Shown piece after piece: positions 16,123 through 25,537 of a DNA stretch of 55,578 bases. How positions within the stretch are numbered: position 1 is the first letter of the stretch; each line of letters starts with the position of its first letter. The position numbers and the translations under genes are program-made. A model generated the notes under the pieces. That model had not been told where the DNA came from, made no database searches, and worked only from the letters and a program-made list of their open reading frames with translations. Location: positions 1-55,578 of the forward strand of contig JAEETL010000017.1 in the NCBI GenBank assembly GCA_016290325.1, in the 5' to 3' direction. The stretch comes from Muribaculaceae bacterium. Lineage in GTDB: Bacteria; Bacteroidota; Bacteroidia; Bacteroidales; Muribaculaceae.

Positions 16123-18675
16123 ATGAAGATTAAAGTCAGCAACAGCAATGCGCCGCAATGGAGAAACGTTACTGTACAGTCAGAACTGCCCGGTAAACTC
16201 CAAAAACTGAATGAACTCTCCCGCAACTTGTGGTGGGCATGGAATAGTGAGGGTAAGACCCTGTTCCATGATTTGGATCGTGATACTTGGCGTGCTACCA
16301 GCGAGAATCCCGTCAAGACGCTCCAGCGCCTCACAAATGAAAAAATAGAGGCTATCCAAGCCGATGCCGCTATGATGGCCCGCATCGACAGCACCTATGA
16401 GGTGTATAAGGAATACATGAAGCAGCCGTTGCGCAACGATTTGCCCTCAGTGGCTTATTTCTGTATGGAATATGGATTGTGCAATGCCCTTAAGATTTAC
16501 TCTGGTGGTTTGGGTATTTTGGCTGGTGACTATGTGAAGGAGGCTAGTGACCGTCGCGTGAACATGACTGCCGTCGGTTTCCTTTATCGCTATGGCTATT
16601 TCACCCAGACGCTCGCAATGGATGGCCAGCAAATCGCCAACTATGAGGCTCAGAACTTCAATCAGCTCCCCATCGAGCCTGTATTGGACGAGAATGGCCA
16701 TCAGTTGGTTCACGAGGTACCTTATCCCGGTCGTATTATTTATGCCAACGTATGGCAGGCCAATGTGGGTCGCGTGAAGCTCTACCTGCTGGATACCGAT
16801 ATGGACCTCAACAGCGATTATGACCGTGAGATTACCCACAAGCTCTATGGTGGCGACTGGGAAAACCGCATCAAGCAGGAGTACCTGCTGGGTATTGGTG
16901 GCGTTTTGTTGCTGAAGCGCTTAGGCATCAAGACCGACATTTATCATTGCAATGAGGGCCATGCCGCACTGCTCAATCTCCAGCGACTGGTGGATATGGT
17001 GCAGGAAGATGGCTTGAACTTCAACGAGGCGCTTGAGATTGTCCGCGCTACTTCGCTTTACACTGTTCATACTCCTGTTCCCGCAGGCCATGACTATTTT
17101 GACGAGGAGCTCTTCGGTAAATACATGGGCGAGTATCCCGCTCGTTTGGGTATCTCTTGGCAGGAACTGATGGATATGGGTCGTGAGAATCCCGGTAGTG
17201 ACGAACGCTTCTGCATGAGCACTTTTGCCTTGAATACCACTCAAGAGAGCAATGGCGTGAGCTGGCTCCATGGTGAGGTGTCCAAGAAGATGTTTGCCGG
17301 CATTTGGAAAGGCTATGCCCCCGAGGAGTCTCACGTGGGATATGTCACCAATGGCGTTCACATGCCCACCTGGGCCGCTAGCGAGTGGAAAGCGTTCTAC
17401 AAGCAGGTGCTGGGCGAGGGATTCATGGATAATCAGGAGCTCGAATCGACATGGGAGCCCTTGATGAACGTTCCCGACGAGAAGATTTGGGAGATGCGCA
17501 TGATGCTGAAGCAAAAGTTTATCCGCTTCGTGAAGCGCGACTTCCGTGATAACTGGCTCAAGAACCAGGGCGATCCCACGCGCATTACAAGCATTGTTGA
17601 CAAGATCAATCCCAACGCGCTGCTCATTGGTTTTGCTCGCCGTTTTGCTACCTACAAGCGTGCCTACCTGTTGTTCAATGATTTGGACCGACTGAAAAAA
17701 ATCGTCAACAACGAGCAGTTCCCCGTTCAGTTTATCTTTGCCGGTAAGGCTCATCCCGCCGATGGTGCTGGACAAGGCCTCATCAAGCGCATCATTGAAA
17801 TCAGCAAGATGCCGGAATTCTTGGGTAAGGTGATCTTCCTCGAGAATTATGACATGACGCTCTCTAAGCGCCTTATCACTGGTGTTGACGTATGGCTCAA
17901 CACGCCCACACGCCCATTAGAGGCTTCCGGCACATCGGGTGAGAAGGCCGAGATGAACGGCTTGCTCAACTTCTCGGTGCTTGATGGTTGGTGGTATGAG
18001 GGTTACCGTGAGGGTGCTGGCTGGGCTCTGACAAGCAAGCGCACTTATACCGAGCAAGACCAGCAGGACAAGCTCGACTCGGCTACCATCTACTCGATGC
18101 TTGAGAACGAGATCATTCCGCTCTACTTCGCTAAGAACAGCAAGGGTTATTCACCCGAGTGGATCCAATACATCAAGAACTCAATTTGCCACATCGCGCC
18201 CAACTATACCATGTCGCGCATGATGAAGGACTACTTTGATAAGTTCTATTGCCCCCAGACTGAACGTGCCCATAAGCTCGTTGCCAAGAACTATGCTCTG
18301 GCTAAGGAAATCGTTGCTTGGAAAGAGAAAGTGGCCGATTGTTGGGACGATGTGAGACTGGTTGATGAGATCAAGGACAACACTGATACCGTTGCTAATA
18401 GCTCCGAGGATGTGGATATCACCTTGAAACTTGATACCGCCGGTTTGGGCAAGGATGTTAAGGTTGAGCTCGTGGTGTATAAGGAGGAAGACGGTAATGT
18501 TAAATTCCACCGCGCTTCTGAATTTGAGGTGGTTGCCACCGATGGTGATGTCCTCACTTACAGCATCAAGATGCCCATCAAGGTGAACGGTATCTTCCGT
18601 TATGCTTTCCGTGCATATCCTTGGAACAAGAACCTGCCTCACCGTCAGGACTTCGCCTATCTCAAGTGGTTCTAA
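16123..18675 (+). CDS. glgP: Alpha-glucan (glycogen/maltodextrin) phosphorylase
   Basis: An 850-residue GT35 phosphorylase releasing glucose-1-phosphate from alpha-1,4-glucan. Residues 1 to about 105 are the DUF3417 extension ([13 protein letters not shown]) that marks the shorter, bacterial type of phosphorylase. The catalytic core includes YFCMEYGL, the HCNEGHAAL block, and the pyridoxal-phosphate block [14 protein letters not shown], whose Lys is the cofactor lysine. A C-terminal stretch after about 735 is a small beta-rich domain. Length agrees with this subfamily. It would recycle the polymer made by the synthase just upstream. A strong terminator follows. Confidence 0.93.
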   Translation: MKIKVSNSNAPQWRNVTVQSELPGKLQKLNELSRNLWWAWNSEGKTLFHDLDRDTWRATSENPVKTLQRLTNEKIEAIQADAAMMARIDSTYEVYKEYMKQPLRNDLPSVAYFCMEYGLCNALKIYSGGLGILAGDYVKEASDRRVNMTAVGFLYRYGYFTQTLAMDGQQIANYEAQNFNQLPIEPVLDENGHQLVHEVPYPGRIIYANVWQANVGRVKLYLLDTDMDLNSDYDREITHKLYGGDWENRIKQEYLLGIGGVLLLKRLGIKTDIYHCNEGHAALLNLQRLVDMVQEDGLNFNEALEIVRATSLYTVHTPVPAGHDYFDEELFGKYMGEYPARLGISWQELMDMGRENPGSDERFCMSTFALNTTQESNGVSWLHGEVSKKMFAGIWKGYAPEESHVGYVTNGVHMPTWAASEWKAFYKQVLGEGFMDNQELESTWEPLMNVPDEKIWEMRMMLKQKFIRFVKRDFRDNWLKNQGDPTRITSIVDKINPNALLIGFARRFATYKRAYLLFNDLDRLKKIVNNEQFPVQFIFAGKAHPADGAGQGLIKRIIEISKMPEFLGKVIFLENYDMTLSKRLITGVDVWLNTPTRPLEASGTSGEKAEMNGLLNFSVLDGWWYEGYREGAGWALTSKRTYTEQDQQDKLDSATIYSMLENEIIPLYFAKNSKGYSPEWIQYIKNSICHIAPNYTMSRMMKDYFDKFYCPQTERAHKLVAKNYALAKEIVAWKEKVADCWDDVRLVDEIKDNTDTVANSSEDVDITLKLDTAGLGKDVKVELVVYKEEDGNVKFHRASEFEVVATDGDVLTYSIKMPIKVNGIFRYAFRAYPWNKNLPHRQDFAYLKWF

Positions 18676-18692
18676 AAAACTCATAGGCTTAG

Positions 18693-18735
18693 CTGCCCGC
18701 ATGATTGAGTGGTCATGCGGGCAGTTGTCTTTTTT
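18693..18735 (+). terminator. Terminator after the phosphorylase gene
   Basis: CTGCCCGCATGA (18693-18704) pairs perfectly with TCATGCGGGCAG (18713-18724), 8-nt loop, followed by TTGTCTTTTTT. Confidence 0.93.
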
Positions 18736-18834
18736 ATCACTTTTTCTCATAAGAGTGGGCTCAAATAATCAAGTGCTTGTCATCGCAAAATGGTGCCTGC
18801 AATGCTAAAAAACGATAATAAAACTAAATCTTAC

Positions 18835-18864
18835 TTGTTCTACTATCGTTTTGCACTATCTTTG
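18835..18864 (+). promoter_or_regulatory. Promoter of lptD
   Basis: TTG (18835-18837), 19-nt spacer, TATCTTTG (18857-18864): a full Bacteroidota -33/-7 promoter. The leader to the GTG start at 18879 would be about 10 nt. Confidence 0.7.
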
Positions 18865-18878
18865 CATGTTATTTCGAC

Positions 18879-21617
18879 GTGAAAAAGGCTTTGACGACTA
18901 AAAGTCTCCATATCATTCTCATTCTGGTAACGGCATTTGTGCTGCTACCAGCCTTGCTGCATGGTCAAGAGCCTGTCCGCACACTGGACTTGACCAATGC
19001 AGTTGATTCTATTGTTAAAGCCGAGGGTGATTCAATTAATCCTGATCCAACCTTGCCTCAAGACACCAGCCGTTTCAAGCGCGTAAGGGTGGATCTTGAT
19101 CATGTGGTGGAGTTTAATGCCAAGGACAGCATCATACTCATCGGGCGTAATCATGCCACCATGTATGGCAATAGTAAGATCATTTATGGCGATATTGACA
19201 TGACTGCAGCCCAAATCAGCATGGATATGGACAGTAGCCAGGTTCATGCAATCGGTGTGCCTGACAGCATTGGTGAACTCACTGGTAATCCTGTATTCAA
19301 GGACAACAGCGGCGAGTACCAGTCACGCATCATGAAGTACAACTTCAAGAGCAAGCGAGGTTACATCACCGATATTGTCACCGAGCAGGGCGAGGGCTTC
19401 CTCACGGGCGGCATTACCAAGAAAACCGAGGATGATTACTATTATATTAAGGATGGCCGCTACACCACCTGTGACGACCATGAGCACCCTCATTTCTACT
19501 TCCAGCTCACCAAGGCTAAAGTCAAGCCTAAAAAGAATGTAGTGACCGGTCCTGCATATATGGTATTGGAGGATCTGCCGCTACCCATCGCGGTGCCATT
19601 CGGCTATTTCCCCTTCAGCGAGAAGTATCAGAGTGGTATCCTCGTGCCCACCTTTGGTGAGGACTATAACCGTGGCTTCTATTTGCGCAATGGCGGTTAC
19701 TATTTGGCACTGAGCCAACATGCCGACCTCGCTATTACAGGAGAGATTTATACACGAGGCTCTTGGGGTTTGTCGGCCCAGTCGTCCTACGCCTGGCGCT
19801 ATAAGCATTCCGGATCGTTCAATGTCAATTATCTCACCACGGTAACTGGCCAGAAAGGAGATCCCGATTATAACAAGATGCACAATTTCCAGGTGTTGTG
19901 GAATCACAGCCAGAATCAAAAGGCTAATCCTTATATGACTTTCTCGGCAAGTGTGAATTTTGCTACAACTGGATATACCCGCAATAGCCTCAACACCTAT
20001 TATACTAACGCTTTTACCGAGAACACCAAGAGCAGTACGGTGAACTTGACTTACAAGATTCCCAACAGCAAGTGGACCATCTCAACAAACGCCAACATCT
20101 CGCAGCGCACAGCCGACTCGACCATAACGGTATCATTCCCCAATATCACGGTCAACATGACCCAGACAGCACCATTTAAACGCAAGCGTGCTGTGGGCGA
20201 CGAGCGCTGGTATGAGAAAATCAAGATTAGCTATTCGGGAAAATTCCAGAACTCGTTGACAGCAAAACAGGACGAGTTCCTGCACAAAAGCCTGGTTAAG
20301 GACTGGCGCAATGGCATAAGTCACACAATGCCCGTCCAGGCGACATTCAACGTGATGAAGTATTTCAACATCACGCCCAACATCACCATGAATGACCGCA
20401 TGTATACCAGCAAGATACGCCAGCAGTGGGACCCCAATGCCAGTGCTGTGGTCAAGGACACCACCTATGGTTTCTATAACATCTTTGATTTCAACTTCGG
20501 CGTCTCGTTGAGTACCAAAATTTATGGTTTCTTCAAACCACTGAAATTCTTGGGTAAACTCAGTGAGAAGCTGCAGATGGTGCGCCATGTTATGACGCCC
20601 ACCATCTCGTTCTCGGCATCTCCTGATTTTGGTGCTCCGTTCTGGGGCTATTACGGCAATTTGGACTATGTGGATGCTAACGGCATCCATCACAACAGCC
20701 GTTATAGCTACTTCCAGCATGGTATTTACGGTTCCGCTCCTAACGGTAAGTCCGGGACCCTCTCATTTAACATTGCCAACAACTTAGAGGCAAAGGTTAA
20801 AAGCGAGAATGACAGCACGGGATTTAAGAAAATCTCCCTCATCGAGAATTTCACTTTAAGCCAGTCATGCAACCTTGCCGCCGACTCGTTGAAATGGAGC
20901 AACCTGAACACGAGCATCATGCTGCGTATCACCAGGGGCTTTAACCTTAACTTGAACGCCACTTGGGACGTATATAAATATGCCTTAAACTCTGCTGGTA
21001 CTCCCGTAAGGATAAACAAGCTGCGTCTTTTTAACGGGGGCGGATGGGGTCGTCTGTCAAGCACAGGTACCTCGTTCTCCTACACGTTCAACAACGATAC
21101 GTTCAAGCGTAAAAAGGACAAGTCTAAAAACGAAGACGAAAACAACAAGAAACCCGAGGGGTCGCTTGATCGCAATAATGACGGTCAAGATGAGGACAGT
21201 TATGAGGGCACTGGCCCCACGACCGACCTGGAACTCATCAACGGCTATGCCAAGTGGGATTGCCCGTGGAGTTTGACGGTTAACTATTCGTTATCCTATG
21301 GTTACGGATCATTCAACTATGACAAACTGGAGTATAATGGCCGTTGGACCCAGAACCTGAGCATGAACGCTAACATCCGTCCGACTAAGAACTGGTCGTT
21401 CACGGCATCGGCTAGCTATAATTTTGATACCCACAAGATCGCCTACATGAATTGCAGCATCTCACGCCAAATGCACTGCTTCGAGATGAGCGCGAGCTTC
21501 GTTCCCGTGGGCCCTTACAAGAGCTATAATTTCCACATCGCTGTCAAGTCTTCCATCTTGCAGGATGTGAAGTATGACAAACATTCCAGCCTTTCTAATG
21601 GTGTCACTTGGTACTAG
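18879..21617 (+). CDS. lptD: LptD-like LPS-assembly outer-membrane protein
   Basis: A 912-residue exported protein using GTG as start (MKKALTTKSLHIILILVTAF). A signal peptide ends near GQEPV at about 30. Residues about 70-240 contain the OstA/LptA-like jellyroll that receives LPS in the periplasm. From about 260 to the end are alternating amphipathic strands of a large beta-barrel, with an acidic, Lys/Asn-rich insertion near 745-790. The last strands end in an aromatic residue pattern (NGVTWY). Its role would be final insertion of lipopolysaccharide into the outer leaflet, together with LptB encoded at 8610. The next gene begins 44 nt before this stop in another frame. Confidence 0.85.
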   Translation: MKKALTTKSLHIILILVTAFVLLPALLHGQEPVRTLDLTNAVDSIVKAEGDSINPDPTLPQDTSRFKRVRVDLDHVVEFNAKDSIILIGRNHATMYGNSKIIYGDIDMTAAQISMDMDSSQVHAIGVPDSIGELTGNPVFKDNSGEYQSRIMKYNFKSKRGYITDIVTEQGEGFLTGGITKKTEDDYYYIKDGRYTTCDDHEHPHFYFQLTKAKVKPKKNVVTGPAYMVLEDLPLPIAVPFGYFPFSEKYQSGILVPTFGEDYNRGFYLRNGGYYLALSQHADLAITGEIYTRGSWGLSAQSSYAWRYKHSGSFNVNYLTTVTGQKGDPDYNKMHNFQVLWNHSQNQKANPYMTFSASVNFATTGYTRNSLNTYYTNAFTENTKSSTVNLTYKIPNSKWTISTNANISQRTADSTITVSFPNITVNMTQTAPFKRKRAVGDERWYEKIKISYSGKFQNSLTAKQDEFLHKSLVKDWRNGISHTMPVQATFNVMKYFNITPNITMNDRMYTSKIRQQWDPNASAVVKDTTYGFYNIFDFNFGVSLSTKIYGFFKPLKFLGKLSEKLQMVRHVMTPTISFSASPDFGAPFWGYYGNLDYVDANGIHHNSRYSYFQHGIYGSAPNGKSGTLSFNIANNLEAKVKSENDSTGFKKISLIENFTLSQSCNLAADSLKWSNLNTSIMLRITRGFNLNLNATWDVYKYALNSAGTPVRINKLRLFNGGGWGRLSSTGTSFSYTFNNDTFKRKKDKSKNEDENNKKPEGSLDRNNDGQDEDSYEGTGPTTDLELINGYAKWDCPWSLTVNYSLSYGYGSFNYDKLEYNGRWTQNLSMNANIRPTKNWSFTASASYNFDTHKIAYMNCSISRQMHCFEMSASFVPVGPYKSYNFHIAVKSSILQDVKYDKHSSLSNGVTWY

Positions 21618-22233
21618 AATCCTTGCCCTACTGCTGGTTGTCTTTTCATTCATGTCGCTATCGGGCCAAGTGTTACAGGAGGGCGACCTGCTTTTCTGTT
21701 GTCCCGATGAGCCCAATGCCATTACCGATGTCACACAGGGAACTCAAGGCCTGAGCATCGACCATGTGGCTATCGTTCACCGCATCGGTGGCGACAATGG
21801 ACCACTATATGTCATTGAGGCAAAGAAACCCGCGGTTTGTCTCACGCCCATCGATACTTTCTGCTGCGAGAATCCCCACCATCTTGTAGGCAGGGTGAAT
21901 GGCGATGTGGATATCCGCAAGTCGGTGCGGCGATGTATCATGATGGTGGGAAAACCCTATGATGACCTATATCTGCCGGGCGACAGCGCCATCTATTGCA
22001 GCGAGTTAGTTCAGTTGAACTATGTGGACAGCCAGGGCAATCTCATCTTTGGCCCAGTGCCGATGTCATTCCATGACGCTACTGGACAGGTAACCGACTA
22101 TTGGATTAAGTTTTATGCCGAGCGGGGAATGGCGGTCCCCGAAGGCGCTCCGGGCTCCAATCCCGGGGAATTGTCGCGGCGTCCCCAGGTCTCGATTGTG
22201 GCCTATAGTCTCATGCCGCGAATTAGTGACTGA
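21598..22233 (+). CDS. YiiX/YebB-type NlpC/P60-like cysteine hydrolase, exported
   Basis: A 211-residue protein from the ATG at 21598; an in-frame ATG at 21574 would add eight residues before the signal peptide, so the inner start is preferred. The signal peptide is about 1-24 (RILALLLVVFSFMSLSGQ). The permuted papain-like fold is indicated by DHVAIVH (catalytic His) and, further on, IYCSELV (catalytic Cys), the order typical of YiiX/YebB proteins. Its likely substrate is an amide in cell-wall or lipid material; this is inferred from family. The gene overlaps the end of lptD by 20 bases and may be translationally coupled. Confidence 0.75.
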   Translation: MVSLGTRILALLLVVFSFMSLSGQVLQEGDLLFCCPDEPNAITDVTQGTQGLSIDHVAIVHRIGGDNGPLYVIEAKKPAVCLTPIDTFCCENPHHLVGRVNGDVDIRKSVRRCIMMVGKPYDDLYLPGDSAIYCSELVQLNYVDSQGNLIFGPVPMSFHDATGQVTDYWIKFYAERGMAVPEGAPGSNPGELSRRPQVSIVAYSLMPRISD

Positions 22234-22274
22234 AAAAACTCGGCACTAATAACTGTCAACTCAAATCTTTTTAC

Positions 22275-22282
22275 TACATTTG
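22275..22282 (+). promoter_or_regulatory. -7 element of the LysE-type gene
   Basis: TACATTTG, 29 nt before the GTG start at 22312. Confidence 0.5.
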
Positions 22283-22311
22283 CAGGTTATAACTGAAGAG
22301 CCTTCGAAATA

Positions 22312-22968
22312 GTGGGTACGATAATATCCATAATTATTGGATGTGTGTCGATTGGAATATTTCTCTCGGCACCCATGGGACCGGTGGGCATATTGTGTGT
22401 CCAGCGGACATTGAACAAAGGCCGCAACTCGGGTTTCTTCACTGGTGTCGGTGCTGCTGCGAGTGATTTGTTCTATTGCCTGCTCATGGGACTTGGCATC
22501 TCGCTCGTGACCGATTTTATCGCCGACAATGTCAACATCTTGCAAATCGTGGGCAGCATCATCCTGATTGTCTATGCCATCTACATGATTGTCCACAACC
22601 CTGTGAGCCAGATTACCGAGAACATAGACCAGCGCGAGGACCATTGGCGCGACATGGCCACTGGTTTCCTGTTCACCTTGAGCAATCCGTTGATTATGTT
22701 CCTGATCATCCCGCTGTTCGCGCGATTTGGCTTCCCGTTGCCCGAGTACAGGTGGTATCACGTCATCATGGGATATGCCTTTATTGTCGTTGGTGCCTTG
22801 TTGTGGTGGGCCGTCATCACCTTCTTTGTGGATAAGGTGCGCACTCACTTTAACATCCGTTCCATGTGGCTCATTAACCGCATCATCGGCATTATCATCC
22901 TCGTGCTCTCGTTCTACGGCCTAGCGACTGGCATTTACGCTTACCTCCAGGAAATCCACATCATCTAA
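22312..22968 (+). CDS. LysE/RhtB-type amino-acid exporter
   Basis: A 218-residue inner-membrane protein with GTG start (MGTIISIIIGCVSIGIFLSA). The signature PMGPVGILC at about 22-30 is the GPxG motif of the LysE superfamily. Six hydrophobic segments can be traced, at about 3-25, 40-65, 68-90, 118-140, 150-175 and 190-212. The family exports amino acids or related small molecules; the substrate cannot be inferred. The -7 element suggests its own promoter besides possible read-through from lptD. A hairpin follows the stop. Confidence 0.8.
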   Translation: MGTIISIIIGCVSIGIFLSAPMGPVGILCVQRTLNKGRNSGFFTGVGAAASDLFYCLLMGLGISLVTDFIADNVNILQIVGSIILIVYAIYMIVHNPVSQITENIDQREDHWRDMATGFLFTLSNPLIMFLIIPLFARFGFPLPEYRWYHVIMGYAFIVVGALLWWAVITFFVDKVRTHFNIRSMWLINRIIGIIILVLSFYGLATGIYAYLQEIHII

Positions 22969-22985
22969 ATCAATAATAATAACAA

Positions 22986-23021
22986 GCGAGGCATTCATCA
23001 GTGTGAACACCTCGCCTTTTA
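22986..23021 (+). terminator. Terminator after the LysE-type gene
   Basis: GCGAGG (22986-22991) and CCTCGC (23010-23015) pair across an 18-nt loop and are followed by CTTTTAAT. Confidence 0.65.
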
Positions 23022-23029
23022 ATATAATA

Positions 23030-23062
23030 TTAGTCCTTAGCAAAAGCCTAAGACCTAAAGCC
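23030..23062 (-). repeat. TTAGG-type short repeat array after buk
   Basis: Immediately after the buk stop the minus strand reads GGCTTTAGGTCTTAGGCTTT, then CTAAGGACTAA. The same phrase occurs twice, in opposite orientations, between nth and pheS at 34511-34602. Confidence 0.55.
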
Positions 23063-24118
23063 TCAATATTTCTTCACCTCGATGTCGCCATTGAGAACAG
23101 CCATGGCATTCTCGGCCAGTGCTGACATCTCGTCCTCGCCAGGATATACGTGAACGGGAGCCATCCAGTCGACGCGCTTCTTGAGCTCATCAACCATGTA
23201 CTGCCAGTAGGCGATACCGCCAGTGATGAGGATAGCATCAATCTTGCCACACAGCACAGCGCCCTTCTCGGCGATAGCCTTAGCAATATGATAAATCATG
23301 GCGTTGATGACGAGCTTGGCTTTCTCGTCGCCATTGTTCATCATCTTCTCGGCCTCGATCATATCGGTAGTGCCCAGGTGTGAGAATACGCCACCCTTGC
23401 CAGAGATCATCTTAAGGATTTCGTCCTGTGTGTACTCACCGCTGAAGCACAAGTTTACCAGGGCTTTAGCGGGAAGGCTACCGGCGCGCTCAGGTGAGAA
23501 CGGACCTTCACCATCCAGGGCGTTGTTCACATCAACAGCGCGGCCATGGTCATGAGCTGCAACCGAGATGCCGCCACCCAGATGGGCAACGATGAGGTTC
23601 AGATCCTCGTAGCGTTTGCCGTTCTCCTTAGCGAAGCGGCGGGCGATGGCGCGCTGGTTCAGGGCGTGCCAGATGCTCTCGCGTTTGAACATTGACAAAC
23701 CGCAAACGCGGGCATAGTCGTTCAACTCATCGGTCACCACGGGGTCGGCAATATAGCAGGGACAACCCAGACCCTTGGCAATCTCGTTGGCAATAACACA
23801 ACCCAGGTCGCATGCGTGCTGGTGTTCGCTGGCATAGGTAGCTTGAATCATGTTCTCGTCGACGGCATACACACCACCAGGAAGGGGCTTGGTCAAACTG
23901 CCACGAGCGACAATCGCGTCAAACTTAACGGGGATACCGGCTTTTTCCAACTCGCCAAGAATCATTTTGCGGCGGAAGTCAAACTGGTCAGTGATTTTAG
24001 CATACGGAGCCAGTTCCTCGGCTGAGTGGCGAATCACTTTAATCAGACGGGGCTCGCCGTCCTCAACAACTGCCATCTTGGTGGAGGTTGACCCGGGATT
24101 GATAACTAAGATAATCAT
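23063..24118 (-). CDS. buk: Butyrate kinase
   Basis: A 351-residue kinase of the acetokinase fold, forming ATP and butyrate (or another short branched acid) from the acyl phosphate. The N-terminus ILVINPGSTSTKMAV is the phosphate-binding block characteristic of Buk (acetate kinase has NCGSSS, as at 37836 in this window). VAHLGGGISV and ITGGIAY are the other sugar-kinase-type motifs. It follows ptb by 44 nt on the same strand, the usual ptb-buk operon order. The physiological acyl group is not certain, because many Bacteroidota carry this pair without making much butyrate. Confidence 0.92.
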   Translation of the reverse strand: MIILVINPGSTSTKMAVVEDGEPRLIKVIRHSAEELAPYAKITDQFDFRRKMILGELEKAGIPVKFDAIVARGSLTKPLPGGVYAVDENMIQATYASEHQHACDLGCVIANEIAKGLGCPCYIADPVVTDELNDYARVCGLSMFKRESIWHALNQRAIARRFAKENGKRYEDLNLIVAHLGGGISVAAHDHGRAVDVNNALDGEGPFSPERAGSLPAKALVNLCFSGEYTQDEILKMISGKGGVFSHLGTTDMIEAEKMMNNGDEKAKLVINAMIYHIAKAIAEKGAVLCGKIDAILITGGIAYWQYMVDELKKRVDWMAPVHVYPGEDEMSALAENAMAVLNGDIEVKKY

Positions 24119-24162
24119 GTGTTGGTAAATAGTTTAGTTAGTTGTTATAGAATGGATAGGGC

Positions 24163-25074
24163 TTACTCGGCTGCCATGGCTGCTACGGCCAGGCTATAGA
24201 ACTTGGACTGAGCGCTGTCGGCGCGTGAGGGAACAACTGCGGGGCACTTGGCACCCAGCAACAGGCCTGCAGTGCTAGCGCCTGCAAACAGGGTGATGGC
24301 TTTGTAGAACACGTTACCAGCCTCGATGTCGGGCATGATGAGCACGTCACTATCGCCCTGCAACGGAGATGTCAGACCCTTAGCTTCCATCGCGTGCATG
24401 CTGCAAGCGCACTTGGCATCCAGTGGTCCGTCAACGATGCATTTGCCCAGCTCACCGTTCTTAGCCATCTCAATAATCACGGGATAATCCTCGGTGAAGG
24501 GGAAGTGCTTGCCGTTGACCTTCTCGGTGCAGTGGATGAGAGCGACTTTAGGCTCCTCGACACCAAAGTTGCGGGCCACGTTAGACATGTATTTTACCAT
24601 CTCAATGCGTTGCTCACGGTTGGGATAGGGGATAACAGCGGCATCAGTAAAGATCAAGAACTTGTGATAGCTGGGAATCGAGGCAACAGCGGCATGGGTC
24701 AGCACGTTGCCCTTGGGCAGGATGCCGGTTTCCTTGTTCAGGACGGCACGCAGCAGGTTATCGGTGTTGATGAGGCCTTTCATCAGCACGTCAGCTTTGT
24801 TTTCACGAACCAGGGCAACAGCCTTAGCTGCAGCGTCATCGGCGTCACTGGCATCAACATAACTGATGCTGGCAGCAAAGGGCTTCAAGGCTTCATTGGC
24901 CTCAACCTTGTCCTGGCAACCCACAAAGATGGCCTCGATAAAGCCGGCTTCAAGAGCTTGGGCACAAGCGGCGGGTGTCTTCTCGTCAGCAGCCCACACT
25001 ACAGCAACACGTTTCTTTACATTGTTCTCTTTGAGATGAGCAATCAGCTCATCAAAATTCTTAATGGTATTCAT
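24163..25074 (-). CDS. ptb: Phosphate butyryltransferase
   Basis: A 303-residue enzyme of the PTA/PTB family exchanging CoA for phosphate on a short acyl-CoA. The ATG at 25074 (MNTIKNFDELIAHLKENN) is chosen because the 30 residues of open frame before it lie across the promoter. GLINTDNLLRAVLNKE, TDAAVIPYPN and the Gly-rich SPLQGDSDVLIMPDIEAGN block near the C-terminus are typical of phosphotransbutyrylases. It is the first gene of the ptb-buk operon. The frequent database label of bifunctional enoyl-CoA hydratase/phosphate acetyltransferase refers to the same fold; no hydratase domain is present. Confidence 0.88.
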   Translation of the reverse strand: MNTIKNFDELIAHLKENNVKKRVAVVWAADEKTPAACAQALEAGFIEAIFVGCQDKVEANEALKPFAASISYVDASDADDAAAKAVALVRENKADVLMKGLINTDNLLRAVLNKETGILPKGNVLTHAAVASIPSYHKFLIFTDAAVIPYPNREQRIEMVKYMSNVARNFGVEEPKVALIHCTEKVNGKHFPFTEDYPVIIEMAKNGELGKCIVDGPLDAKCACSMHAMEAKGLTSPLQGDSDVLIMPDIEAGNVFYKAITLFAGASTAGLLLGAKCPAVVPSRADSAQSKFYSLAVAAMAAE

Positions 25075-25109
25075 TTGAGTTAAAAATGTTGTTAATGGTT
25101 TCCGATGCC

Positions 25110-25117
25110 CAAAAGTA
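25110..25117 (-). promoter_or_regulatory. -7 element of ptb-buk
   Basis: Minus-strand TACTTTTG, 35 nt before the ptb ATG. Confidence 0.55.
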
Positions 25118-25190
25118 CTACTTTTTTGCGACATGGCACAAATTTTCATGGAGTTTTTGGACAATTGTCTGATTACTTAAAAAAAAGTGC

Positions 25191-25198
25191 TAAATTTG
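25191..25198 (+). promoter_or_regulatory. -7 element of tatA
   Basis: TAAATTTG, 25 nt before the tatA ATG; divergent from the ptb promoter. The nearest TTG (25165) is 23 nt away, slightly too far. Confidence 0.5.
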
Positions 25199-25223
25199 CA
25201 TCAGTAAATAAATCTTAGAGAAT

Positions 25224-25436
25224 ATGATACTTAACGGAATACTTTGTAACATTGGTACACAGGAAGTGTTAATTATACTTCTTGTCGTTTTGATTCTATT
25301 TGGTGGTAAGAAGATTCCTGAGCTCATGCGCGGCCTGGGTAAGGGTGTCAAGAGCTTCAAGCAGGGCATGAACGAGGTTGAGGATGAGCTGAAGAAGCCC
25401 ATTGAAGATCTCGACAAAGACAAGAAAGACAACTAA
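25224..25436 (+). CDS. tatA: Twin-arginine translocase subunit TatA/E
   Basis: A 70-residue protein with one membrane helix ([21 protein letters not shown]) followed by the FGGKKIPEL hinge, an amphipathic helix ([19 protein letters not shown]) and a charged tail. This is the pore-forming TatA/E subunit of the Tat system for folded proteins. Length is normal. tatC follows about 100 nt later on the same strand, separated by an inverted repeat, and no separate TatB gene is visible nearby, consistent with a minimal TatAC system. Confidence 0.93.
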   Translation: MILNGILCNIGTQEVLIILLVVLILFGGKKIPELMRGLGKGVKSFKQGMNEVEDELKKPIEDLDKDKKDN

Positions 25437-25465
25437 CCTGTTGATTAATATACAGGAACAATAAA

Positions 25466-25504
25466 GAACAACCTTTTTCATTATTTATTATAGTTTGGTT
25501 GTTC
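25466..25504 (+). promoter_or_regulatory. Inverted repeat between tatA and tatC
   Basis: GAACAACC (25466-25473) and GGTTGTTC (25497-25504) form a perfect 8-bp repeat around a 23-nt AT-rich loop. In mRNA this would be a stem between the two genes, possibly a partial terminator or 3' stabiliser for tatA. Confidence 0.45.
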
Positions 25505-25537
25505 ATAGTTGTTTTAGTTGTTTGAAATGTGTTATTG

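Noticed and set aside
16921..17775. Minus-strand open frame of 284 codons opposite the phosphorylase gene
   Set aside because: Shadow of the conserved glgP coding sequence; no start context or motif.
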